This document shows, one piece after another, positions 43,629 to 54,200 of a stretch of DNA of 64,000 nt; positions within the stretch are counted from its first letter, which is position 1, and each line of letters opens with the position of its first letter. The notes beneath the pieces are model-generated. The model made no database searches. It had not been told where the DNA came from and worked only from the letters and a program-made list of their open reading frames with translations. The DNA is from Polyangium fumosum (GTDB lineage: Bacteria; Myxococcota_A; Polyangia; Polyangiales; Polyangiaceae): assembly GCF_005144585.1 (NCBI RefSeq), contig NZ_SSMQ01000051.1, positions 1-64,000 of the forward strand, in the 5' to 3' direction. The translations under genes and the position numbers were made by a program.

Positions 43629-45296
43629 TCAGCGCTTGCAATTCGGGAAGAACCGAGGGCACGCCTTCGGGCCCGCAGGCGCCTTCGTGCTCGGGGCGGG
43701 TGATTTCGCCTTTGTCGTCGCCGGTGCGCGCGGCGCCGGGGGATCGGCCGGCGGTTTGCCCCCGCGGACGGGCAATGCGCTCCGTTTGTCCGTGCTCTCG
43801 ACTTGTGGCGCGGGCCCTGCGTCCGCCGACGACGACGGCGCGGGCTCGGCTTCCGGCAACGACACGGGCGCAGGCGCCATGTGCGCCCGATCGTCCGGCG
43901 CGGGCGGAGGCGAGGGGAGCGCGATCGTCTCCTTCGGCGCGGCCGTGTCCGCGGGCTTTTTCGAGGTCGCCCGCGACGCCACCATGAAAATCAAGAACGG
44001 CGCCGCGACGAGCAGGAACAAGAGCGCGCCCCGGCGCATCACCTGCCGCTTTCGCCGCTGTTTCAGCGATGCACCATCCGCCGGCTCGGTCCCGGCCGTC
44101 ATGGTGATGGCTCCGACCGTCATCACGGTGCTCGGCGTGGTGCCGTTCCCGGTGGTCGGGGAGACCTGCGTCGTCGCGGTGAGAATGGCGCTCAAGGACG
44201 CATTGCGCCACGGCGCCCGCGGTCCATCGAACCCCGCGGGGCGCAGCTCGTCCCCGTCGGTCGTTGGATTCGTCCCGGGGGGAAGGATGACCGTGCCATT
44301 CAGGGCGACTTCCCCGAGCTGCGTCGGCGCCTCGGCCTCCTCGGGCGTCGTCCCGTCGATCGCAAGCGTGAACTTCTGCGTCTCCGGCAGGACGTCGGGT
44401 CGCGGGAGCGTCGACGGAATGGGCAGCTCGAGCGCCGGATCCACGAAGGAAAGGCTCTCGCGCGCGCCTGCCATGGACTCGAGCAGGGCCGCGGCTTCTT
44501 GCGCGGACTGGAGACGTTTGGCCCTTTCACGCTGCAAGCATCGGTCGACGAGAGCCGCGAGCCGTGGATCGACGTGACGGACGCGGCTCGCGACCGGCGG
44601 AATCTCGGCCGTCAGGATTTGCTGAAAGAGGACGTCCACATTGCCCTTGAAGGGCCGCACGCCGGTGAGCATTTCGTACAGGACGACGCCCAGCGACCAC
44701 ACATCCGTGCGGAAATCGAGATCCTCGACGCATAACACCTGCTCGGGGCTCATGTACCCCGGCGTGCCGACCATGACGCCCGTGACGGTGCGGACGCAGT
44801 CCTTCGTATCGAGCTGCTTGGCCACGCCGAAATCGAGGACCTTCACGACGAAGCCGTCGGCGCTCGATTCCCGGTGGAGAAACACGTTCTCCGGCTTCAG
44901 ATCGCGGTGAATGATGCGGGCCCCGTGCGCCGCCGCGAGGGCGAGCGCGACGTCCCGGCCGATCCGCGCGGCCTGCTTGGATGGCAGCCTGCGCTCGCGC
45001 TCCAGGAGATCGGCGAGCGTCTCTCCCGAGAGGAGCTGCATGACGAGAAAAGGATCCCCCGCGGACGTCTCACCAGCGTCGTAGACGTCGACGATATTCG
45101 GGTGGGACAAACTCTTGAATGCACGCGCCTCGCGGCTGAGGCGAAGGCGGAGGTCCGCGCTCGGCCGCAGAATCAACTTGATGGCGACGCGACGCGCGGT
45201 GCGTTCGCTTTGCGCCTCCCACACCGACCCCATCGCCCCCTCGCCGAGTGGACGGACGAGGCGATAGTCACCCCCGATGCAGTCTCCGGCTTTCAT
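43629..45296 (-). CDS. Transmembrane eukaryotic-type Ser/Thr protein kinase
   Basis: 555 residues from ATG 45296. The kinase domain (about 10-275) has the Gly loop GEGAMGSVW, catalytic Lys40 in VAIKLI, HRDLKPEN with Asp132, DFG with Asp155 and the GTPGYMSPEQ activation segment, so it should be active. A Thr/Pro-rich juxtamembrane linker leads to one transmembrane helix (about 423-441, GALLFLLVAAPFLIFMVAS). A Pro/Ala/Lys-rich extracytoplasmic tail follows, ending CPRFFPNC. No PASTA or other sensor domain is seen. It heads the TPR and Gly-rich lipoprotein genes in the same direction. Confidence 0.95.
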   Translation of the reverse strand: MKAGDCIGGDYRLVRPLGEGAMGSVWEAQSERTARRVAIKLILRPSADLRLRLSREARAFKSLSHPNIVDVYDAGETSAGDPFLVMQLLSGETLADLLERERRLPSKQAARIGRDVALALAAAHGARIIHRDLKPENVFLHRESSADGFVVKVLDFGVAKQLDTKDCVRTVTGVMVGTPGYMSPEQVLCVEDLDFRTDVWSLGVVLYEMLTGVRPFKGNVDVLFQQILTAEIPPVASRVRHVDPRLAALVDRCLQRERAKRLQSAQEAAALLESMAGARESLSFVDPALELPIPSTLPRPDVLPETQKFTLAIDGTTPEEAEAPTQLGEVALNGTVILPPGTNPTTDGDELRPAGFDGPRAPWRNASLSAILTATTQVSPTTGNGTTPSTVMTVGAITMTAGTEPADGASLKQRRKRQVMRRGALLFLLVAAPFLIFMVASRATSKKPADTAAPKETIALPSPPPAPDDRAHMAPAPVSLPEAEPAPSSSADAGPAPQVESTDKRSALPVRGGKPPADPPAPRAPATTKAKSPAPSTKAPAGPKACPRFFPNCKR

Positions 45297-45387
45297 GACC
45301 CCCCCGGCGCGCGATGTTACCACTGGCGGTGAGCAACAACACGGAAAAGCCGAGCGGGCTCCCGTTTTGATCGAGATTCGTCCGGGG

Positions 45388-46218
45388 CTAATTCCCCCGG
45401 CGCGCCTTGGGACGTGAGCCGCGCGTGCTCACGAAGCTCCACACGGCGACCACGACGACGATCCCCCCGATCACGGCGGCCGATATCAACAGATTGCGGA
45501 GCACGTCCTGCTCCGGATTGCTCTCGAAGGGGAGCACCGGCGCCGCGGGGCCGAGCTTTTCGAGCATTCCCTTCACCACCTCGATCGGGATGCCGAAGTT
45601 CAAGCTCTGGGCTCGATTCAACGTGCCCACCGCGACGGCGACGACCTCGCCGCGCCTCGTCATGATGGGGGATCCGCTCGATCCCGGGGAAATCGCGGCC
45701 GTGATCTGGATGCCCCACGATTCGAGCTCCGAGGCGCGATCGATTTCCTTGCCCACGCCGCGCTCGCGTTTCGCGGAGACGATCCCCACCGTCAGCGTGC
45801 CCGAGAGCCCCAGCGGGCTGCCGATGACCACGACCTCGTCGCCCGTCGCAATGCCGCTCGAATCGCCGAGCGTGAGCGCCGGCAGCCCCGCCCCATCCGC
45901 TTTCAGAATGGCGATGTCCCGCGCCTCGTCGTCGCCGAGGCGCCCGAGGACGTCGAGCTTCGAGCCGTCGGCGAGCGCCGCCGTCACCTTCGCGGCGCCG
46001 TCCACGACGTGGTGGTTCGTGACGATCCGCCCGTCCGACGAAACGAAAAAGCCCGTCCCCGTCCCGACCGTGTGGCCCGTCGCGTCCTCCACCGTGAGAA
46101 GGACGACCGAGGGCTTCGTGCGCTCCGCGAGCTCGGCGAGCTCACTGCCGGCCGCCCAGGCGAGGGCCGGCGAAAAGCAGAGCGTCCATGTCATCGCTGC
46201 CGCGAGCCGACGAACCAT
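45388..46218 (-). CDS. Membrane-bound trypsin-like (S1C, HtrA-type) serine protease
   Basis: 276 residues from ATG 46218. The signal peptide (about 1-23) is followed by a chymotrypsin-fold domain with the triad His70 (VTNHHVV), Asp101 (ARDIAIL) and Ser181 (SPGSSGSP). There is no PDZ domain, unlike DegP/DegQ. Instead a transmembrane helix sits near the C-terminus (about 243-262) with a short basic tail (RGSRPKARRGN). The protease would be held at the outer face of the inner membrane. It lies between the hybrid histidine kinase (67 bp upstream) and the Ser/Thr kinase on the same strand, so a signalling-linked processing role is possible. Confidence 0.9.
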   Translation of the reverse strand: MVRRLAAAMTWTLCFSPALAWAAGSELAELAERTKPSVVLLTVEDATGHTVGTGTGFFVSSDGRIVTNHHVVDGAAKVTAALADGSKLDVLGRLGDDEARDIAILKADGAGLPALTLGDSSGIATGDEVVVIGSPLGLSGTLTVGIVSAKRERGVGKEIDRASELESWGIQITAAISPGSSGSPIMTRRGEVVAVAVGTLNRAQSLNFGIPIEVVKGMLEKLGPAAPVLPFESNPEQDVLRNLLISAAVIGGIVVVVAVWSFVSTRGSRPKARRGN

Positions 46219-46285
46219 GGCGGGACGGAATGCGAACAGGCTGCGTTTGTCAAGCGTGATTCGCAATCCGCCTTCCCTTTCGCGC

Positions 46286-48796
46286 TCAGGCCGAACGACG
46301 CACGGGCCTCCGCGCGACGGCCCGCGGGCGTTCGCGGCGCATGTCCGCAACGGAGGAAAGGACACGTTCGAGCTCCGCGGGATCCATCGGCTTCGTCATG
46401 TGGGCATCGAATCCTGCGGCGAGCGTGCGGCGGCGATCCTCCGCGCCGCCGTATCCGGTCTGCGCGATGAGGTAGCTGCCCGCCGTCGCCGGGAGCGCCC
46501 GGAGCGCGCGGGCCACCGCGAACCCATCCATGTCCGGCAGGCCGAGATCACAGAGCACCACGTCGGGGCGCAGCCGCTTTGCCACCTCGATTCCCTCGGG
46601 GCCCGTGTACGCCACCTCGGCGCGATAGCCGAGGAGCACGAGCAGGTTCTGCAGGATGTCGGCGGTGTCGTGGTTGTCTTCGATGACGAGGATCCGCAAA
46701 GGGCCCTCGGTTTGTCGGGGCGCCGGGGCTGAGGGCGCCGGGGCTGCGAGCGCGGCCTCCGCCGAGAGCGGGAGCCGCACGCGGAGCGTCGAGCCTTTCC
46801 CCGGCCCCGCGCTCTCGGCCTCGACGTCTCCGCCGTGCAATTCGACGAGCCCCTTGACCACGGCGAGCCCGAGCCCGAGCCCGCCGCGCGATCGATCGAG
46901 GCTCCGATCCGCCTGGCTGAAGGTCTCGAAGAGCCGCCCGAGCATGGCCGCATCCATTCCGATCCCGGTATCGCTGACCGTGATGCTGACCAGGTTCGTC
47001 GGTGGGTCCTCGTCCACCCGCACCTCGATCCGCCCGCCCGCGTCCGTGAATTTGACCGCGTTGTGCAGCAGATTGCCGACGACCTGCGAGAGCCGGGTGG
47101 GATCTCCCTCCACCCAGCGGGGCTCCTCCGGCACGGAGAGCGAGAGCGCGAGGCCATTGCCCGACACGATGGACGCGTAATCGTGGACGACGTCGCGGAC
47201 GATCTGCACGACGTCACAAGGCTCTTGGCGCAGCTCCATCTTGCCGCGGGTGATGCGCGAGACGTCGAGGAGATCGTCGATCATCCGGGCCATGTGCGCG
47301 ACCTGCCGCTCGATCATGGCGAGCGTCTGGCGCGCCTCCGGCGAACGGCCGGCCTGCATGTCGAGGACCTTCACGGCCGTACGAATGGGGGCCAGGGGAT
47401 TTCGGAGCTCGTGCCCGAGCATGGCCAGAAACTCGTCTTTGCGGCGATCGGCCTCCTCGAGCGCGAGCCCCGCCTCGCGCAGCGCGCGCTCGGTTTGCTT
47501 CAGCCGGGTGACCTCTTGCACCATGACGTTGACGGCCTGCACCAGGCCCGCCGGGTCCTTGATCGGCACGTAGCTCGAAATCCAATCCCGCAGGACCCCA
47601 GGCTGCGCGGGGGTCTCCATTCGATACTCGTGGTCCATCGAGCTCTCGCCGGTCTCGAAGACGCGACGGAGCAAGGGCTCGATGGACTCCGGCAAGCCAG
47701 GCACGACCTCCCCGAGCGTGCGGCCGATGTGGGCGGCGACGGAGGCGCCATTGTAGCGGGCCAGCGTCTCGTTGATGTTCACGTACCGGAGCTCGGTGTC
47801 GAGGACACAGAGGCCCGCGGGCGAGGTCTTGTACACGCTCTGGAGCTCGGCGAGGTGGCGCTGCGCGGCTCGCTCGCTCTCCTTGAGCCTGTGGAGCAGC
47901 TCGCCGCGATCGATGACGGCGGCCACCTGATCGCTGAGCGTCTGCATGAGCCGGAGCTCGTCGTCCGAGTACCGGGGGCGCCGGCTCGTCGCGAAGGCCA
48001 GCGTGCCGAGCACGCGGCCGTGGGCGATGAGCGGATACCCTGCGTAGACCTGCGCGCCGACCGCCTTGAGCGGGTCGGATCCGTGGAACGTGGAATGCTG
48101 GAGGTCTTCGAGGATGAGGGGCTTGCCCGTCTCGGCCACCGCGCCGCAGAGGAGCTCGCCGAAATGGAGCACATGGTATCGCTTGCGCTGCTCGTCCGTG
48201 AGCCCCCCGCTCGATTCGAGTTCGAGCGTCTTCGGCGTGGGCCCCTTCATGTAATTGAAATAAAGCTCCACGCCGAGCCCGGCGCCGAGCTCGGCGAACA
48301 TCGGCCCGAGCAGCTCCCCGGGCTCGTCGCTGAGGACGAGGCGCCCGGCGGCCTTGGCGAGCAGGCCGAGGTGCGTGTTTTGGGCCTCCAGGGCCTCCTG
48401 CATGCGCCTCCGTTCGGCGACCTCCTGCGCGCTCTGCTCTGCGACCTTGCGAAGCCGCTCGGCCGCGCGCCGCCATTGCACGCCGAACGCCGTCGTGACC
48501 CAGAGGACCACCACGCTGGCCACGCGGCCCGTGGCATCGACCCACGGCGGAACGACGGGCGTCCCCGTGGTGAGAAAGAAGCCGAGCGTCGTGAGGATTG
48601 TGCATCCCCCGACGACGACGAGCGTCGCGCCGCGACGGGGGAGCCACACGGCGAGGGAGACGGGCACGACGTATCCGTAGGGAAACATGAATCCCAGGGG
48701 TGTCGTGATATCCAGAAGGAAGAGGCCGACCATGAGCACCCCGAGGACGAGCGGACGCACCACGGCCATCCCCGCGAAATGGCGCCGCCGGGCCAT
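46286..48796 (-). CDS. Hybrid sensor histidine kinase (membrane, GAF, PAS, HisKA, HATPase, REC)
   Basis: 836 residues from ATG 48796, which has AAGGACGAG upstream; an upstream start at 48916 would add 40 Arg-rich residues. Order: four transmembrane helices (about 10-105), a short coiled coil, a GAF domain (about 145-300), a PAS domain (about 310-430), then HisKA with phosphoacceptor His462 in GHELRNP. HATPase follows with N, G1 and G2 boxes (NLLHNAVKF, DTGIGMD, GLGLGLAVVKGL), and a C-terminal receiver has Asp750 in LCDLGLPDMDG. The receiver and kinase in one chain suggest a phosphorelay; no output response regulator is adjacent. The sensed signal is unknown. Confidence 0.93.
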   Translation of the reverse strand: MARRRHFAGMAVVRPLVLGVLMVGLFLLDITTPLGFMFPYGYVVPVSLAVWLPRRGATLVVVGGCTILTTLGFFLTTGTPVVPPWVDATGRVASVVVLWVTTAFGVQWRRAAERLRKVAEQSAQEVAERRRMQEALEAQNTHLGLLAKAAGRLVLSDEPGELLGPMFAELGAGLGVELYFNYMKGPTPKTLELESSGGLTDEQRKRYHVLHFGELLCGAVAETGKPLILEDLQHSTFHGSDPLKAVGAQVYAGYPLIAHGRVLGTLAFATSRRPRYSDDELRLMQTLSDQVAAVIDRGELLHRLKESERAAQRHLAELQSVYKTSPAGLCVLDTELRYVNINETLARYNGASVAAHIGRTLGEVVPGLPESIEPLLRRVFETGESSMDHEYRMETPAQPGVLRDWISSYVPIKDPAGLVQAVNVMVQEVTRLKQTERALREAGLALEEADRRKDEFLAMLGHELRNPLAPIRTAVKVLDMQAGRSPEARQTLAMIERQVAHMARMIDDLLDVSRITRGKMELRQEPCDVVQIVRDVVHDYASIVSGNGLALSLSVPEEPRWVEGDPTRLSQVVGNLLHNAVKFTDAGGRIEVRVDEDPPTNLVSITVSDTGIGMDAAMLGRLFETFSQADRSLDRSRGGLGLGLAVVKGLVELHGGDVEAESAGPGKGSTLRVRLPLSAEAALAAPAPSAPAPRQTEGPLRILVIEDNHDTADILQNLLVLLGYRAEVAYTGPEGIEVAKRLRPDVVLCDLGLPDMDGFAVARALRALPATAGSYLIAQTGYGGAEDRRRTLAAGFDAHMTKPMDPAELERVLSSVADMRRERPRAVARRPVRRSA

Positions 48797-49059
48797 CTCG
48801 TCCTTCGCCTCGGCGGCAGGCAGCCGGTCTCCCGATAGGATCTCCACAGCGTGCTGGCGGCGCCTCCATCGCACGGCGCATGCATCCCCTTTGGGACGAT
48901 AAGATGCGTGACACATCGTCCTTCGTCGAGCCGTGAGGCGAGCCGGGCTGGGCTTGCCAAACCAATCGCTCGTGCGGGCTCACCCGGACGAGGATGAAGG
49001 AATTCCCCGAAGGCGCTCGGGATACCGTATTCCAGCGTGGATGCTATGGACAGGACTCC

Positions 49060-51222
49060 ATGCCCGCACGCTTCTGGCCCGGTCGCGAGTACCCCTTGGG
49101 ATCCTTCTACGACGGATTCGGCGTCAACTTCGCCGTCTTCTCGGAGAACGCCGAGCGGGTCGAGCTTTGCCTCTTCGAGAGGCCCGACGACCGGTCCGAG
49201 CGGGACAGGATCGTCCTTTCGGAGCGGACCGCGCACGTCTTCCACGGTTATGTCCCGGCGCTGCGCCCGGGACAACTGTATGGATATCGCGTCCATGGCC
49301 CGTACGACCCGACGCGGGGCTTCCGGTTCAATCCGCACAAGCTCTTGTGCGATCCGTATGCTCAGGCCGTCGCCAATGAGGTCGACTGGCGGGCGCCGAT
49401 GTTCCCCTACAAGCTCGGCCACCCCGACGAGGATCTCGCCATGTGCGAGGAGGACAATGCGTGGGGCGCGCCGAAGGCCGTCGTCGTCGACAACGTCTTC
49501 GACTGGGAGAACGACAAACACCCGCGGACGCCCTGGCGCGACACGGTGATCTACGAGCTCCACGTCAAGGGTTTTACGGTGCGGCACCCCGACATCCCGG
49601 ATTCGCTCCGGGGCACGTACGCGGCGCTCGCCTCCGAGCCGGTGATCACCTACCTGAAGAAGCTCGGCGTCACCGCCGTCGAGCTTCTCCCCGTGCACGA
49701 GATGGTCGACGATCAGATGCTCGTCCACCGGGGGCACCGGAACTACTGGGGGTACAATACGCTCTCGTATTTCGCGCCGGCGGGCCGGTATGCCTCGATG
49801 GGCCGGAGGGGCGAGCAGGTCGCCGAGTTCAAGCGGATGGTGAAGACGCTCCACGCGGCCGGGATCGAGGTCATCCTCGACGTCGTCTACAACCACACCG
49901 CCGAGGGCAACCACCTCGGGCCGATGCTCTGCTACGAGGGCATCGACAACCCCACGTATTATCGCCTCGTCCCCGGGGACCCGCGGTATTACATGGATTA
50001 TACGGGCACGGGGAACTCGCTCAACATGCGGCACCCGCAGACGCTCAAGCTCGTCATGGACAGCTTGCGGTACTGGGTGACGGAGATGCACGTCGACGGC
50101 TTCCGCTTCGATCTCGCCTCCACGCTTGCGCGCGAGCTCCACGACGTCGACCGGCTGAGCGCGTTTTTCGACATCATCCACCAGGATCCAATCCTCTCGC
50201 GGGTCAAGCTCATCGCCGAGCCCTGGGACGTCGGCGAGGGCGGGTATCAGGTGGGCAATTTTCCGGTCTTGTGGACCGAGTGGAATGGTCGGTATCGCGA
50301 CGCCGTGCGCCGCTACTGGAAGGGCGACGCCGCGGTCACGGCCGAGCTCGGGTATCGGCTCACCGGGTCGAGTGATCTGTACGAGGGTGGCGGGCGGCGG
50401 CCCACCGCGAGCATCAATTTCGTCACGGCCCACGACGGATTCACGCTGCGCGACCTCGTCACGTACGACCACAAGCACAACGAGGCGAACGGCGAGGAGA
50501 ACCGCGACGGCGCGGACAACAACGAGAGCTGGAACCACGGCGTCGAAGGCGAGAGTGATGACCCGGCCCTCGTGGCCTTGCGTGATCGGCAGATGCGGAA
50601 TTTCTTCACGACCCTGATGATCTCGCAGGGCGTGCCGATGATCTGCGGCGGCGACGAGCTCGCCCGGACCCAGCGCGGGAACAACAATGCCTATTGCCAG
50701 GACAACGAGATGTCCTGGCACGACTGGGAGATCTCGGCCCGGCAGCGATCGATGCTGGAGTTCGTCCGGCGCCTCTCGGCGTTCCGGCACGAGCAGCCCG
50801 TGCTGCACCGAAAGAAGTTTTTCTCGGGCGGCTACGTTCGCGGCAGCGAGATGAAAGACATCGTCTGGTTCCGACCGGACGGCCGGGAGATGTGCGCCGA
50901 GGACTGGCAAAACCCGCACGGGCGGGCCCTCCAGATGTTCCTCAACGGCGACGCCATTCCCTCGACCGACGTGCACGGCGAGCCCATCGTGGGGGACACG
51001 CTGCTCGTCCTCTGCAATGCGCACCACGAGCCCATGCCCTTCGTCCTCCCGGCCATCGAGTGGGGCGAGCGCTGGGAGGTCGTCATCGATACCCGCACCG
51101 CGGCGGCGCCCGAGATTGGCCTGCCGACCGGGGCGGGGGAGCCATACGCCCTCGAGTCGCGCTCGATGGCGGTGCTCCGCCTTTGCCGCAAGCAAGAGCC
51201 CGGCGCGAAGAGCGTGATCTGA
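49060..51222 (+). CDS. glgX: Glycogen debranching enzyme GlgX/TreX (isoamylase type)
   Basis: 720 residues from ATG 49060 (start of MPARFWPG; AGGACT upstream). The N-terminal CBM48 is followed by a GH13 barrel with catalytic nucleophile Asp351 in FRFDLAS, acid/base Glu387 in IAEPWD and stabiliser Asp459 in TAHDGFTL. GlgX removes alpha-1,6 branches of glycogen or limit dextrins, releasing linear maltodextrins. It is first in an operon with treY (10-bp gap) and treZ, so it acts as TreX, supplying substrate for trehalose synthesis. Length is normal for the family. It diverges from the hybrid kinase gene. Confidence 0.96.
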   Translation: MPARFWPGREYPLGSFYDGFGVNFAVFSENAERVELCLFERPDDRSERDRIVLSERTAHVFHGYVPALRPGQLYGYRVHGPYDPTRGFRFNPHKLLCDPYAQAVANEVDWRAPMFPYKLGHPDEDLAMCEEDNAWGAPKAVVVDNVFDWENDKHPRTPWRDTVIYELHVKGFTVRHPDIPDSLRGTYAALASEPVITYLKKLGVTAVELLPVHEMVDDQMLVHRGHRNYWGYNTLSYFAPAGRYASMGRRGEQVAEFKRMVKTLHAAGIEVILDVVYNHTAEGNHLGPMLCYEGIDNPTYYRLVPGDPRYYMDYTGTGNSLNMRHPQTLKLVMDSLRYWVTEMHVDGFRFDLASTLARELHDVDRLSAFFDIIHQDPILSRVKLIAEPWDVGEGGYQVGNFPVLWTEWNGRYRDAVRRYWKGDAAVTAELGYRLTGSSDLYEGGGRRPTASINFVTAHDGFTLRDLVTYDHKHNEANGEENRDGADNNESWNHGVEGESDDPALVALRDRQMRNFFTTLMISQGVPMICGGDELARTQRGNNNAYCQDNEMSWHDWEISARQRSMLEFVRRLSAFRHEQPVLHRKKFFSGGYVRGSEMKDIVWFRPDGREMCAEDWQNPHGRALQMFLNGDAIPSTDVHGEPIVGDTLLVLCNAHHEPMPFVLPAIEWGERWEVVIDTRTAAAPEIGLPTGAGEPYALESRSMAVLRLCRKQEPGAKSVI

Positions 51223-51232
51223 GGGATGACCC

Positions 51233-54200
51233 ATGATGCAGATGGATGCGACCGACAAGGCACCCGCACCGGGCCCGAAGGCCGCCGGAGCGGACCCGGC
51301 CGAGGGGCTTTACGAGACGATCCTCGTGGGCGCGCGCGTGCCCGGGGCGACCTATCGTGTCCAGTTGAACCACGCGTTCACGTTCCAGGACGCCGCGGCC
51401 ATCGTGGAGTACCTCGACCTGCTCGGGGTGACGGATCTCTATGCATCACCCTTCTTCAAGGCGCGGCCGGGCAGCATGCACGGCTACGACCTCGTCGATC
51501 ACAACAGCCTGAATCCCGAGATCGGCACCAGCGCCGATTTCGACGCGCTTCATGCGCGGCTCGTGGCCCGCGGCATGGGGCTGCTCCTCGATTTCGTGCC
51601 GAACCACATGGGGGTCCACACGGCGGAGAACGCCTGGTGGATGGACGTGCTCGAAAATGGGCCGAGCTCGCTCTACGCGCCGTTTTTCGACATCGACTGG
51701 AACCCGCTGAAGAGCGAGCTCGAGCGGCGGGTGCTCCTGCCGGTGCTCGGCGAGCATTACGGCAAGGTGCTGGAGAACGGCGATCTCCAGCTCTCGTTCG
51801 AGCACGGCGCGTTTTTCGTGCGTTGTTATGGCAATCCGCTGCCGCTCTCTCCGCGGACGTTCCCGCTCATCCTGGAGCCGATCGTGCCGTCGCTCGCGCA
51901 CGCGCTCGGCGAGGAGGATGATGCGGTGCTCGAGCTCATGAGCATCCTCACGGGCCTCGGGCACCTGCCGCCGCAGGGCGAGACGCATCGATCGAAGGTG
52001 ATCGAGCGCCGGCGCGAAAAGGAGATCCTCAAGCGGCGGCTCGCGGCCGTCGTCGCCGAGTCGCCCGCGGTCGCGCGGGCCATCGAGGAGCGGATCCGCG
52101 TGATGAACGGGCAAAAGGGTGATCCGCGGAGCTTCGACGCGCTCGACGCGCTCCTCGAAAACCAGGCCTACCGGCTGAGCTACTGGCGCGTGGCCGCGGA
52201 GGAGATCAACTACCGGCGTTTCTTCGACATCAACGATCTCGGGGCGATCCGCATGGAAAACCCCGTGGTCTTCGAGGAGGCGCACCGGCTCCTGTTCCAG
52301 CTCATGGACGAAGGAAAGGTCACGGGCCTCCGGATCGATCACCCGGACGGCCTATGGGCGCCCTCCACGTATTTCTGTCGGCTCCAGCGCACGTTTTTTC
52401 TTCACCGCATCCGGCGCGAGCTCGCCGGGGCCGAGGACGGCAAGGGCGCGGCGGCGGCGTTGCAATCGCTCCTCCTGAGCCGCTTCGATCGCGACGCCGA
52501 AAAACGCCCGGAGGATCCGCCGCGGCCCCTTTACATCGCCGTGGAGAAGATCCTCTCGCGCAGCGAGGAGCTGCCGCGCGATTGGGCGGTCCAGGGGACG
52601 AGCGGCTACGATTTTACCGCGCTCGCCTCCGCGCTCTTCGTGGATCGGAGCGCCGAGCGGACGATCACGTCCATTTACGAGGGGTTCACGGGGCTCCACC
52701 TCGATTTCGGGACGCTCGCCTACCAGAAGAAGAAGGTCATCCTGGAGAGCTCGCTCGCGAGCGAGCTCAACGTCCTCGCGAGCGCGCTGAACCGCATCTC
52801 CGAGCGGGATCGGCATACCCGCGATTTCACGCTCGGCACGCTCACGGACGCGCTGCGCGAGGTCATCGCGTGTTTCCCGGTGTACCGGACCTACCTCCAC
52901 GAGGGCACGACGAGCGTGGCGCCGCGCGACGCCGCGGCCATTCGCGCGGCCTTGCGGGCGGCGCGCCGGCGCAATCCCACGACGGACGCCTCGGTGTACA
53001 CGTTCCTCGGCGGGATCCTCCTCCTCGAACGCCCGCCACACCTCGCCGAGCAGGAGCTCGCGAGCCGCCGTGATTTCGTGATGCGCTTCCAGCAGCTCAC
53101 GGGCCCCGTGACCGCGAAGGGATTGGAGGACACGGCGTTTTACGTGTACAACCGCCTCGTCTCGCTCAACGAGGTCGGCGGTGAGCCGGAGCGGTTCGGG
53201 ATCGGCGTGGACGAGCTGCACCGCGGGAACGAGGCCCGAAAGCGGCTCTGGCCTTCGTCGATGCTCACCACCACGACACACGACACGAAGCGGAGCGAGG
53301 ACGTCCGCGCCCGGATCCACGTGCTCTCCGAGCTGCCCTCGGACTGGGCGGGCACCTTGTATCGCCTGGCCGAGGCGACCGCGCCGTTCCGCGAGGAGCT
53401 CGAAGGGATCTTCGCGCCCGATCGCAATGAAGAGTACCTGTATTACCAGACCTTGCTCGGGACGTGGCCGTTCGGCGCCGAATCGGCCTCGCCCGTGTAC
53501 GTCGAGCGGCTCGTCGACTACATGCGCAAGGCCACGAAGGAGGCGAAGGTCAATACCTCGTGGATCAACGCGGATCCCACGTACGACGCGGCCGTCGAGC
53601 ATTTCGTCCGCAAGACGCTCTCGGACGGGCCCGAGACGCGCGCGTTCCGCGACGCGCTGCTCCCGCTCGCGCGCACCGTGGCCTTCCACGGCATGTGGGG
53701 CTCGCTCGCGCAGCTCCTCCTCAAGCTCACGTCGCCCGGCGTGCCGGACATTTATCAAGGCAATGAGCTCTGGGATTTCAGCCTGGTCGACCCGGACAAC
53801 CGAAGGCCCGTCGATTTCGGGGTTCGCCGGCAGATCCTCGTGGACATCGAGGCGCAGCGGCGCGCGCCCGAATCCAGGGCGGCGCTCGCGCGGGCGCTCG
53901 TCGCGCATGCGAGCGACGGCCGCATCAAGCTCTACGTCACGCGGGTCGCCCTCGAAGCACGGCGAACGGCGCGGGCGCTCTTCGGTCCGGAGGGCGCTTA
54001 CGTGCCGCTCGGGGTCTCGGGGCCCCTCAAGGACCACGTGGTGGCGTTCGCGCGGCGGACCCGGGACCAGGAGATCCTCGTCGTGACGCCGCGCCTCACC
54101 GCGCGGCTCTCGAATGGGCGGAGCGAGCCGCCGATCGGCGCCGTATGGGGTGACACCACGCTCTGCATTGATCCTCCCGCCGGCGGGACCACGAAATACG

